Source: Semisulcospira habei (Eukaryota > Mollusca > Gastropoda > Semisulcospiridae). Taken from it: a stretch of DNA of 64,000 bases. Made by a program: the position numbers and the translations under genes. How positions within the stretch are numbered: the stretch's first letter is position 1; the number at the start of each line of letters is the position of its first letter. The notes below the pieces were generated by a model. The model saw only the letters and a program-made list of their open reading frames with translations. It searched no databases and was not told the DNA's origin. This document shows, piece after piece, positions 41,166 through 50,311 of this stretch. Where the stretch lies: assembly GCA_036245525.1 (NCBI GenBank), contig BTPG01000002.1, forward strand, positions 119,810,582-119,874,581. The letters are read 5' to 3'.

Positions 41166-41553
41166 GACTAAAAGCCCAGGTCGAATAGAGGCAGGAAAAA
41201 AATTAGCCGAATGGAACAGGCAAAAAAAATTACAGCTTCAAGCGCAAACAGAAAAGGCTCATGTGACTGACCAGGCGTCAACAGCACCTGTGTCACTAGC
41301 GTCACTACCATCACACCCTCATCAAAGTGAGAGACAAACAACTAAGTCTGACCCTGACCCCGACCCTCAAACAACAAAATATATAGTTGCCGGATTTGTT
41401 GTCGGATTTGGTTACGTAGGTTATCAATTATACAAAAAATACAAACCACAGACTCGTACAGTGACCAAAAAATCAGACACTCCAAAAACAAAACCAGAAG
41501 TCGCCACATTACCAGTAACACCAAAAGTTGTCGACCCATTTTTCATGCAATAA
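41095..41553 (+). CDS. Polinton small membrane protein (152 aa)
   Basis: Starts MDENKMTTQQNPDP and has a basic GRIEAGKKLAEWNRQKKLQL segment near residues 30-50, Ser/Pro/Thr linkers, and one predicted membrane helix YIVAGFVVGFGYVGYQLYKK (about residues 96-115). A Thr/Lys/Pro-rich tail ends PFFMQ. A basic block resembling GRxxAGKKLAEWNR is known from uncharacterised Polinton proteins. It overlaps the preceding gene by 71 bp. Function unknown. Confidence 0.6.
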   Translation: MDENKMTTQQNPDPVLTQVQTVTKTKSPGRIEAGKKLAEWNRQKKLQLQAQTEKAHVTDQASTAPVSLASLPSHPHQSERQTTKSDPDPDPQTTKYIVAGFVVGFGYVGYQLYKKYKPQTRTVTKKSDTPKTKPEVATLPVTPKVVDPFFMQ

Positions 41554-41589
41554 ATAAATTTATTATTTTAATTTTTATTGCCTAAGAAA

Positions 41590-41820
41590 ATGAGCGAAAC
41601 AAAGAATATAATGAATCTTGTGTATCATTCTGCCGTAATCAGTGGACTAGCTGTTGCTTATTCTATGCTGGGAAAAAGTCTACTCAAAATGAAATCAGCA
41701 GACCTGAGTAGATTAGATTTCGAAGACAGTGCTAAGCTAATTGTAGTTGTTACAGCGTCAATTGCTACTAAAGACTTTCTTGTTAAGCAAGGAATTATTC
41801 CCGAAAATGTTTCTATGTAA
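41590..41820 (+). CDS. Polinton very small protein (76 aa), probably membrane-associated
   Basis: The ATG at 41590 follows an AT-only spacer; an upstream in-frame TTG is not needed. It has two moderately hydrophobic segments, VYHSAVISGLAVAYSML near residues 11-27 and AKLIVVVTASIATKDFLV near residues 47-64. It lies between two other small genes on the same strand and ends 8 bp before the next ATG. No function recognised. Confidence 0.55.
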   Translation: MSETKNIMNLVYHSAVISGLAVAYSMLGKSLLKMKSADLSRLDFEDSAKLIVVVTASIATKDFLVKQGIIPENVSM

Positions 41821-41828
41821 ATAAAAAT

Positions 41829-42251
41829 ATGGCAACGATAGCTATTATGATTGGAGGCGCGATGGTCAACGCCCTCGCTTTCAGTGGCTCTAATTATCTC
41901 TTTTCAAAAATGGGTAGAGAAGAATCTGCAGAAGAATTGAAGCGTCACAATGAAGCGTCAGAAAAATTAGCACAAGCGCAGCAGGATTATGAAAAGAATA
42001 GAATAGAGAAACTTGATTTCATCAATGAAAGATTGAGGCTTGAAGGTCACGCACAACATACGTTTTCAAATACAGACGAAGCAATCAGGGAATATTTTCT
42101 TGTCACAGGTGAAGACATGTCTATCCCAAAACCAAAACTCAGTGACTATTACAAACCGAGTGCACAACAAAGAAATGGGGAGATAATCTTTGTTCTAGTG
42201 GGAATGACATTTGTTTATTTTACTGGACTTTATATTGCTAGAAAAAAATGA
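41829..42251 (+). CDS. Polinton conserved two-membrane-helix, coiled-coil protein (140 aa)
   Basis: An N-terminal hydrophobic segment (IAIMIGGAMVNALAFSGSNY, residues 4-23) is followed by a charged heptad-like stretch (EESAEELKRHNEASEKLAQA, LDFINERLRLEGHAQ). REYFLVTGEDMS and LSDYYKPSAQQRNGE precede a C-terminal helix (IIFVLVGMTFVYFTGLYIA). The pattern GxMxNAxAFxGSNYLFSK...LSDxYxPS recurs in Polintons of several animals as an uncharacterised protein. Its stop overlaps the integrase ATG by 4 bp (ATGA), implying coupled expression. Confidence 0.75.
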   Translation: MATIAIMIGGAMVNALAFSGSNYLFSKMGREESAEELKRHNEASEKLAQAQQDYEKNRIEKLDFINERLRLEGHAQHTFSNTDEAIREYFLVTGEDMSIPKPKLSDYYKPSAQQRNGEIIFVLVGMTFVYFTGLYIARKK

Positions 42252-43210
42252 CAGCCGAAAATAAACTATCAAAAATATATTACTCACCATCAGGGTATTA
42301 TAAAGGAGCAACCGCTATTCAGAAATTACATGCCGCTGTGGGCGGAGATATAACACTCAATCAAGTCAAACAATGGTTGCAGAGACAGGCAATTTGGCAG
42401 ATATATCTCCCTGCTCCAAGAAAGATAACAAGACCTCATTTTGAAAACACTATACCAAATGACACCCATCAAATGGACCTCCTGTTCTTACCACATGACA
42501 CAATAAGAAAGAAACGATACAAGTACGCACTGACTGTTGTAGACATTGCTTCAAGATATAAAGACGCTGAACCCATATCTGACAAAACAGCCAACACTGT
42601 TGCTACTGCATTAACAAAAATATATGGTCGTGGCCCTTTAAGATACCCCAGACTTGAACAAGTTGATGATGGATCTGAATTTAAGGGCGCAGTTAATCAG
42701 TTATTTGCGAAGCATGGCGTACTGGTCAGACGAGGCATTCCAGGTGTGCACAGATCACAGGCAATTGTAGAGAACTTTAACAAACAGTTATCAGAAAGAC
42801 TTTTCAGCTACCAGTATTCTAAGGAACTCATGCATGACACCCGTAACACTGAGTGGGTTAAGAGATTACCACATGTGATAAAAGCAATGAATAATGAAGG
42901 ACACCCTAAGCCTGCTGATGCTATTAAATTGAAAACAATTACAGAACCAAAAACAGGATCAACCCCAGCACCAGACACAAGTTTATTTACAAAACAAGTA
43001 AGATATCTGTATCAACCTGGAGAGGCCGAGAATGACGTCAGGCGCAGGGCAACAGACCCCATCTGGTCTACATCTGTACACAATATAAAAAAAATAGTCC
43101 CCGGAAACCCATCAATATATTATCTGTACGAACCTGCACCACAGAGGGCATTTGTCAGAGAAGAATTACAGATTATCCCCCCAGACACTGTTACTCATTT
43201 CAGTAACTAA
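42248..43210 (+). CDS. Polinton integrase (retroviral-type DDE)
   Basis: A 320-residue protein. The catalytic triad reads D77 (HQMDLLFLP), D140 (QVDDGSEF) and E175 (AIVENFNKQ), the D-D-35-E spacing of retroviral-type integrases. The N-terminal part has KLHAAVGGDITLNQVKQWLQ, a helix-turn-helix-like helper region; no clear HHCC finger was seen. The C-terminal ~100 residues (RYLYQPGEAENDVRRRATDP, IYYLYEPAPQRAFVREELQ) form the usual Polinton integrase tail. The gene is fully open and is expected to cut and join the element's ends into host DNA. It converges with polymerase B, and the two 3' ends overlap by 45 bp (43166-43210). Confidence 0.92.
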   Translation: MTAENKLSKIYYSPSGYYKGATAIQKLHAAVGGDITLNQVKQWLQRQAIWQIYLPAPRKITRPHFENTIPNDTHQMDLLFLPHDTIRKKRYKYALTVVDIASRYKDAEPISDKTANTVATALTKIYGRGPLRYPRLEQVDDGSEFKGAVNQLFAKHGVLVRRGIPGVHRSQAIVENFNKQLSERLFSYQYSKELMHDTRNTEWVKRLPHVIKAMNNEGHPKPADAIKLKTITEPKTGSTPAPDTSLFTKQVRYLYQPGEAENDVRRRATDPIWSTSVHNIKKIVPGNPSIYYLYEPAPQRAFVREELQIIPPDTVTHFSN

Positions 43211-46200
43211 CTCGTCAATCAGTTCATCACAAATGTCTTCAGATAACTTAAGCCTGTAGTGCCCGGGTGCATAAGCTTTTTCCTTACTGTGAAACACACG
43301 CTTTGTGTCCCCTATTGCAAGTGACTTCTTATGTGTTTGGATCATTTCAAGATTTTGTTTGTTTGATCTCAGTGACTTGTTTGGATAATCAGGCATCAAT
43401 GCACCATCTAACACTTGCTTGTAATGATCATGACGAATGTCTTTATTTTTTATTGCTGTTTTTTTAATTCCTTTGGCTTTTGACTGACTTCCCTTTTGGT
43501 GCAGTATAGAATACATTTTTGATCTCAGTCCAACATACTCAACTATTGGCACACCATTCAGTTCATCCTTAAACTTTCCAGGCACTTTCTTATTTTGTGT
43601 GCTAAACAGTGGATGATCCTTAGGGTAGTCAGACGTGTCATACATGTGTAACTCTGTTTTCATGTCTTCATAAAAGTCTTCAGTACATACATCAATGATC
43701 ATAGAGTCAGTGTCAGTGTATAACAATCGACACTCAGGATACTTCGGTTTGAAGTAATCATAATAAAATTCAAGCATCAACAATTTTGATAACTCAAGAA
43801 TTGCCATACCAATGAATACTGGTTTGTCCAGTTTAACAATCTTTTTTTTGAGTGACACAGCATACAATGATGAATGAAACTCTTTATACCCTGTATACTG
43901 TGGCTTACCTGTGAGTTTAATTGCACCTGATTCAGTTGTTACTAATCTCACATCTTTGCGGTGATGAGGATTTTCCATTGTCTTGCCAAAACAGGCATTG
44001 TTCATAAGCTTAAAGAAGTCTTTGTCAAATGCAGTGTTGCCGTCTCTGGCACGCAATGTTGTGTTCTTCATTATGTAATTTTTCATGAAAGCACTCTGAT
44101 CAAATTGAATTCCTCTGTGAACTTTCTTTAGTACTAACCCATGTCTGATGTAAAACTGTAACAATCGATAGTGGCAAACATAATTGAATTTGTCATTCAA
44201 ATTCGGCACAAGTTTAGTGTCTTCTTTTTTACCTGTCATGCTCATTTTCTCAACAGCTAATGGATAATCATTATGATAATCATGTAGATGGTGTGGGTAC
44301 TCCAGGTCTACTTCAAAGATCCAACCCTTCGCGTCGTTTCGGTCATGACTCATAATATTGTTTGTTATGTCTGTTATGTCATACTGTGACAAATCATACA
44401 GACAAAAGTTTTTCAAGGGCAATAACTCACACATTGCGAACCCATAGAGGTTATTAGCGTCAAGGTACGTAATGAATGACCTTGACCTTGAGGGGTCAAA
44501 CCCCTGGTCAAGGTCATCCAGATATTTGTTGTTGGCCTTGGCATAATTGTTCGCTGCAATACTAATACCACCCCTCAATCCACGTTCCACCATTTCACCC
44601 ATCGTACGATCAGACAACAGGTCTATAAATATCTTGCTGGATTTCAAAAATGCATCCCATGACATGCCAGGACTAGTTATGTAACAAGCAGGGTCAAGCT
44701 TGTAGTGTAACAAACCCTTTTCACGGTAACTTTCAAATACGTCTGCTAGCAAACAAACGTCTGCCTTTAAGTACTGGTCATGATAGTCACCAATAGTCTG
44801 ACACCCTAATTTACCCCATGCATCAAGTGCGTGTTGATATTCAGAGTCAGAAATATCTTTACCATTAAGTGTAGAATAAAATTTCTCTTTTGGTGGCAGT
44901 CTTGTTTCCTCAAACACAACCCAGTGATCAATGTACTCATATGGATAAACACCTTTTTTGATCAAGTCTGGTTCAAAATATTTACTCGTTATCGGATACT
45001 CAGTCAGTCCTTCTGCCAAACTAGCAAGACCTAAAGACAAATGTTGCATGGAGTCATAAAAATGCTAATTTGTCTAACCTAAAAGTCAAGTACTTCTCAG
45101 TTGTCTGGGCAATGCAACTTATGTTTTTGTAAGATTCATCCACAGCCTGCATGATGATGTGTGAATCATACCCTTTGAGATTGTGAAAAAAGATTGGTAA
45201 CTTATATGTCTTGGGATCTATTTTTAATAATAAATTACACTTGGTATGTGCAGCATGTCTGTAGCGTCCAGTTATGTGATCATGGTCACGAACTTTGTCA
45301 CCCTGTAGGTGTTTTTCACAAATCCAACACGTCACGGCTGTATCAAAATTTACTTTATCTTCTTCTGTCATCATCACAGGCATCTGATTGTTTTCCAGAT
45401 AATGTACTACCTGACTGTACAGTTGTCTCATTTCTGTTAAAAACAGACATGCTGCATTTTCCCCTCTGTAGATAACAGGCTCGGTATGCTGACCGTCTGA
45501 CTTAACAAGAATATAACCAAAAGAACACACCACTTGGTCACTCAATTTTACTGTCTTTGGCAATGATTCTGGAACAGGACCATCATACGGAACAACCAGT
45601 GATTCAAAATCAGCATACACTACAAACGGTAGCTTTTGCTGATTCCTATAATTCTTGAAATATACTTGACTACCAGGATCTGGATACTTAAGTACTGTTT
45701 GTATATCATCAGCTGACCTGCAGTGTAAAACATGTTTGTGTGCCACTTCAATAGAGGAAAACCTTTGTAAACATCTCTTACACACTTCCTGTTTACTAAC
45801 ATATTTTGAAACAATACTGCGAATTAGACGTGACATACTTCTGATAATTGTGTAGTGAAAATTAACATTATCACCAATTAGTAACATGTCAACATGTTTG
45901 TCTTCTGACTGTCCGTAGGTTGGAGCAAGTGGCGATACTCTAATGGGTTGTAACTTGTTATCAGAGTCATTATCCCATACATACACATTCACAGATATGC
46001 CAGGATTTAATTGTTCAAACAAATCTATGTCCTCTACCTTAACAGGGAAATCTATGCCACTGAAATTAAGTTCATTTACAAATTTGGTGTAGTTAGATAC
46101 GCGATCAGGTCTTGTTTTTACATAATGTAGTTTAGCAAGCACACACCACATAAAACAGAAATTGTCATTGTTCTGTATATTGACCACAGCCTTTTTGTTT

Positions 46201-46610
46201 GCAACGTCTGTTGGCAGTGGTATCCATGATTTACCTAATATAGGATGATACCTTGACTGCTTTAGTTGTAGTTCATGTACATGTCCTTCGTGCCAACCAG
46301 ACCCCTTCATTTTTGCACTGTCAATTGCTTGGAGGAAGTCTGGTAACAGTCTGTCTCTAAACACGTTTTCCAATTCCCTTCTTGTGTTAACTGTGTGTTG
46401 TCTTGTTGATATATACGATACAATCACTTCACCGTCTACTCTAGTAAATTCTATTTTTGCAACAATCTGAATCTTTACACTGCCTGTAAGAAGATTATCT
46501 TGTATGGCAGAAAAAGACATTTCTATCGATTCATAAACATTGTTACTATTAGATATAGGCAAGTCTGTTGTGTGAAACACATTACGTAAGCCTTGAACAT
46601 TGTCCGTCAT
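43166..46610 (-). pseudogene. Polinton A protein-primed DNA polymerase B, frameshifted
   Basis: The ATG at 46610 opens MTDNVQGLRNVFHTTDLPIS. The N-terminal part has NIQNNDNFCFMWCVLAKLHY and CKRCLQRFS. Exonuclease I is VVYADFES. A zinc/HNH-like insert follows (CWICEKHLQGDKVRDHDHIT), then exonuclease II HNLKGYDSHI. Near 45050 the frame is lost in a T-run next to a 3-bp deletion relative to copy B; the second half is open from 45049 to 43166. It holds polymerase motifs DANNLYGFAM, NNACFGKTMEN and LLYTDTDSMIID, with the metal-binding aspartates kept. Such polymerases copy linear DNA using a protein primer. With one frameshift the gene is probably inactive, unless the shift is an assembly error. 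Confidence 0.9.
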
Positions 46611-46646
46611 TTTTATTTGTCGGACAAAATAATAATAATAGAAAAA

Positions 46647-46970
46647 TTACACTTTGTGTAATACCACTTTATTGACTGTAACACTGTTAATATAAACATT
46701 TAGTTTACGTAGTTGTTGAAATATTTGTTCACAAAGTATCTCAAACCATTTATTATTTTTAACTCTTAAGGTGGGTGTCCTAAAATCAACTGTCAAACAC
46801 TCCACATCTGGATGCTCATCAACATAATCTAAAGTCATATTATATGATAAATATATTGCTGTTGGTTTTAAGACATTTATGTCAGGCTGTTTTGGACATG
46901 TTCTTATCTGAGTAAAGTGTACAACATCTCTAAAACAGTGTGTGATGTCAATGGTTTGTCCGTCTGTCAT
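46647..46970 (-). CDS. Small conserved Polinton protein (107 aa)
   Basis: Starts MTDGQTIDITHCFRDVVHFT, has TLDYVDEHPDVECLTVDFRT near the middle and ends QLRKLNVYINSVTVNKVVLH. Copy B encodes a clear relative at 60053-60400. The start at 46970 is preferred to an upstream in-frame ATG because MTDGQ is conserved in copy B. It is placed between polymerase B and packaging ATPase on one strand with short AT-rich gaps. Function unknown; conservation between two copies that otherwise differ in insertions suggests it was useful to the element. Confidence 0.75.
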   Translation of the reverse strand: MTDGQTIDITHCFRDVVHFTQIRTCPKQPDINVLKPTAIYLSYNMTLDYVDEHPDVECLTVDFRTPTLRVKNNKWFEILCEQIFQQLRKLNVYINSVTVNKVVLHKV

Positions 46971-46997
46971 TTTTATTGGACAAAACAAAAGTATAAA

Positions 46998-47609
46998 TTA
47001 ATTTACTAACCCATAGCCTGTGGGCTGATCCGTCTTTAAAATAAGTTTTAGATGCTTAGTTGATTTCAGTTTATTTTTTACATCATCACGTTCCTGCTTA
47101 TTTGGTATGACATCATTTTCTCTGAGACAGTCTTCAAAGCTGTCACGGTCCTTACAGTAAAACAAACAGATAAACTTTAACTGTTCTCGAAAATCTTTCA
47201 GTACAGCATTATATTTTTGAGTGAGAATCCATACACTGATGTTTGCGTGTCTGCCACTAAATGCCAGTTCTGCCAGTGTGTTTCTTTTCTTAACAATGTC
47301 TTTCTCTGCAGAACAGTCATCAACAATAAACAATGTTGACTGTCCTTCAAATTGTTTGTAAAAATACAGTAGGTAGTCATTCAATTTTTTCTCAGGGTCA
47401 ACTAAATAGATATTACTGTCAGTCCAAATGAATAATCGGTTGTGATAAGCTTTGTTGTGTTTTATTGTTGGACAAAATATTACTATGTTTTCGAAATGGT
47501 ATATATATCTTGTTTGTAAGAGGTTAAGAACAAATTCAGTTTTCCCACACCCTGTCGCACCACAAAATAATCCACAGTGTGGGTTGAGGGTCATCAAGTT
47601 CCGGTTCAT
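46998..47609 (-). CDS. Polinton packaging ATPase (FtsK/A32-like)
   Basis: A 203-residue protein. Walker A is GATGCGKT (residues 17-24), Walker B is TLFIVDDCS (D97, D98) and a later polar residue sits in WILTQKYNA (residues 127-133). Length and motifs match the small genome-packaging ATPases of Polintons, adenovirus-like and giant viruses, which pump DNA into the capsid. The start at 47609 (MNRNLMTLNPHCG) is preferred; an in-frame ATG 12 codons upstream adds a poorly conserved KIIISIK tail. It lies 20 bp after the capsid stop on the same strand. The gene is fully open. Confidence 0.9.
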   Translation of the reverse strand: MNRNLMTLNPHCGLFCGATGCGKTEFVLNLLQTRYIYHFENIVIFCPTIKHNKAYHNRLFIWTDSNIYLVDPEKKLNDYLLYFYKQFEGQSTLFIVDDCSAEKDIVKKRNTLAELAFSGRHANISVWILTQKYNAVLKDFREQLKFICLFYCKDRDSFEDCLRENDVIPNKQERDDVKNKLKSTKHLKLILKTDQPTGYGLVN

Positions 47610-48077
47610 TTTAATACTAATTATAATTTTAATACAAGTGTCCACTTAGTCTGCTTTCTGCAATATTGAGTTGTGCATCATAAATCAGATACAAATATAT
47701 GTTTATTGCTCCTCCTGTTTCAGTCTTTTTTTGTATCTGAATTGTTATTCCGTCACTGCCGTTTTCAACAGTACGTCCTGACCCATGTAGGTAATTGTCA
47801 TCTGTACTACGCAGGTCTAGCCACAGTGCATATTTTTCTGTCAGGTATTGACTGATCCTTACGTCATACAGATGTAAATCTTTACACGCCATGTTTGCTG
47901 GTTTTTCTCTAAGTCTCCCGCCCGCCCACTTTATAATCTCGTCATAGTGTTGATAAGGCAGCATGCCCGATGCGTACACTTGATTAGGTCGACCTTCAAT
48001 CGTACAGGATAAATGTGTAATCTTTGGATTGTAGAATTTTTCTGACTCTCTTTTGAATGGATTTTTTGGTTCAATAA

Positions 48078-49038
48078 CCCATATCCATCGGTATACGCCC
48101 GCGTGCGTACACACCCATTTCCATCGGAATACTCCGCCGCGCGTAGGCCCCCCTTTCCGACGGTATACTCGCCGACGCGTAGTTTAGGTGGTTCCCCTGT
48201 GTCCCTCTGTGTACACGTAAACCCCTACTTCCCATGACATCACAGGTTAGTGCTCTAAACGTCATCGAAATATGTGCACTTTTCCCAGTTCCGACCGAGA
48301 ATTTGCCGGAAGTTGTAAACCTTTTTTACGCTAATTTTTGCCGCGTGTTAGAGTGAATACATCGAGCATGATGGCCGAGCCAGGTGAGAGAGAGGACGTG
48401 AGCGATACAAGCGGCGATTTTGAATTAGATCCTGACGACAACATATTAGGGGAAGATGAAGAGTGGAGATTCGAGATGTACAAGTTTACGATGAGTTGAG
48501 TGATTTAGTTCGTCAAATTTTCGGCGATAGTGTGGAAGACAACGATGATTTTCCTGGGTTTCAAGATGGCTGGCAACGTGACAATTTTATTCCTTGCGTC
48601 AATAGAAAATGTGTAGTTTTCAAACCACTTGATGGATTTCATTCATTCTTTTTTTATTAGGCAGAAAATAGAAGTGTGTATATTTTACAGGCATATATGC
48701 TGCAGTGATTTTGGATCCTTCTATTGAAATAATGTACTTGAACACAAGGTATGTGAACATTTTTGCAATAGACTCACTTTTACACTAAAATAATTTTTTT
48801 CTGTTTTCTTTTTCTCAGTTTATTTTTACATGGATAGCTAGTATATTCAATGCTGAATCTGCTGATATGCAACACTTAATGTTTTAGGGTGGGGTTGAGA
48901 CTGTTTTAAGCCTTTTATACAACTACCACTCGTGCACTAAAATTTCCTAAAAAACGGTCAGCTCTGAGCAGGCACTCTCTGTAAGGCCTCTTAGCTCACA
49001 GAGTGCCTGACTGGAAGTGTCTTCCAGATGGATATGGG
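48078..49038 (+). mobile_element. 961-bp TIR element with CCC ends in the capsid gene (piggyBac-like?)
   Basis: CCCATATCCATC at the left end (48078) faces GATGGATATGGG at the right end (49038). ATAA is repeated at 48074-48077 and 49039-49042. Capsid coding is continuous when the insert is set aside, which confirms the ends. Left-end sequence repeats an ACCCATTTCCATCGGAATAC unit. Inside, a plus-strand acidic stretch begins ATGGCCGAGCCAGGTGAGAG (48371) and a second frame reads DDFPGFQDGWQRDNFIPCVN, ending at 48660. CCC ends, a TTAA-like target and an acidic N-terminus recall piggyBac elements, but the target here is ATAA. Probably a non-autonomous copy holding only the start of a transposase. 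Confidence 0.7.
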
Positions 49039-49436
49039 ATAAACAACATCAGTATACCTTTCAGTGACCTGGCAGGTGTGTTAAGGTTTATGTTCCACAT
49101 TGTATCACCCTTGTCTTTGGGTATTGTACTGTGTCTTATCACGCGGTCATAATAAATTGGAAGTCTTGACTGATATTGATTTTGAATTAGTCTGGCAAGT
49201 TCAGTGTGTGTGACAATTTCGTATTCCAATGAAATGTTTGAGATCTTGTATGTTGCATCTGGGTCAGTTGTTTTGATAACTTTTGCACAGTCATTAAAAG
49301 TTAGTTCAAAACTTAGACGGTCATTTAGTGCTCCTTGGTAATAAGGTAAGTGTGTTGTGAGGATTTCAAATTCAAGTGGAATGTAAAATCTATTACCGTA
49401 TGTATCTGCTAATATAACGTCCTCAATTGCAGATGG

Positions 49437-49835
49437 CCCCACCCGGGTCTGCCCTGGGGGACTTGGGTGGGGTTAGGTACTTTTTAGTTCCCAGGGTCAC
49501 CCTGGTCAGCCCCACAGGGTGGGTTTCCTTTCTATTCTGGGGCATGTGTTTCTGTCTACCCTTGGTCCATTCACCTGTATTTGTCTTTTTAAAACTCTCC
49601 CAACTGTCTGCACTGCCTGTAGCTCTTGATATTGGATGTGTGTTGCTAAATGGTCTTAGCTTTATTTAGGCCCCATGTTGTAGGTTTATTTAACGTATTT
49701 GACCGGCTGGCGACATACATTCAATTTTCTGTTTAGTTTTTTTTTTCACAAGCAGTGCAGGCACGTCCTGAGAAAGCCTTGTTGCTGTCGGGACGTTAAG
49801 CAATGTACAATCAATCAATCAATTGCAGATGTTGA
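49437..49835 (+). mobile_element. LINE/SINE 3' fragment with (CAAT)n tail in the capsid gene
   Basis: TCAATTGCAGATG occurs at about 49424-49436 and again at about 49823-49835, a 13-bp target duplication. The insert begins GCCCCACCCGGGTCTGCCCT and ends GTCGGGACGTTAAGCAATGT then CAATCAATCAATCAAT, a 3' tail common in molluscan retroposons. No RNA-polymerase III boxes were recognised, so a 5'-truncated LINE end is as likely as a SINE. Confidence 0.75.
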
Positions 49836-50311
49836 TTTGTCTGCCGCATCTATTCTAAGTTTAGCAACATTAACAGACTGTATGCCTTGGTAAACACGGT
49901 CTTCTCGTTCTTCTCTTGTGAGCCACAAATCTTTGTAACAGTAAAACACATCAGCATCATCAAGACTAAACACTTCCTGTCCTTCAAGTTTTACTTTAAT
50001 AGTCTTAATAATTGCTCTGCCAAGATTGTCAACCAGTGTTCTGTTTGCATCTGATTCTGATGAAAGTTCAATATTAAATGCTAGGCGTGCAGTGCCAGGA
50101 ACAATAACATCATTGGGACCCAGGTTTGGAAACTTGACTGTAAGTGTTTGGTTTTGGTCTATAGTACTTGGATTGTTTGTAATGACGATTGATTGTCTAA
50201 TACCCTTAACACCAAGAGGTTCTCGTAGTTTTCTGTACGGGTCTAACTTTGATCCGTAGGACTGTGTCATTTTATTATGCAAAAATCAAAAATATTAAAT
50301 TAATAAAAACA

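Larger units (their letters stand above)
47629..50270 (-). pseudogene. Polinton major capsid protein, split by two insertions
   Basis: The gene starts at 50270 (MTQSYGSKLDPYRKLREP) and runs in three pieces. The N-terminal piece (to about 49836) has FPNLGPNDVIVPGTARLAFN and WLTREEREDRVYQG. The middle piece (about 49436 to 49043) has YGNRFYIPLEFEILTTHLPY and NISLEYEIVTHTELARLI. The C-terminal piece (from 48073 to the stop at 47629) has EKFYNPKITHLSCTIEG and ends AINIYLYLIYDAQLN. These are blocks of the double jelly-roll capsid protein of Polintons (PY). The separators are a LINE/SINE tail with a 13-bp duplication and a 961-bp TIR element with ATAA duplication. The coding frame matches across both gaps, so the interruptions are insertions and not deletions. 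No virion could be built from this copy. Confidence 0.85.

Noticed and set aside
43267..43467. Plus-strand frame inside polymerase B
   Set aside because: Antisense of the conserved polymerase C-terminal region.
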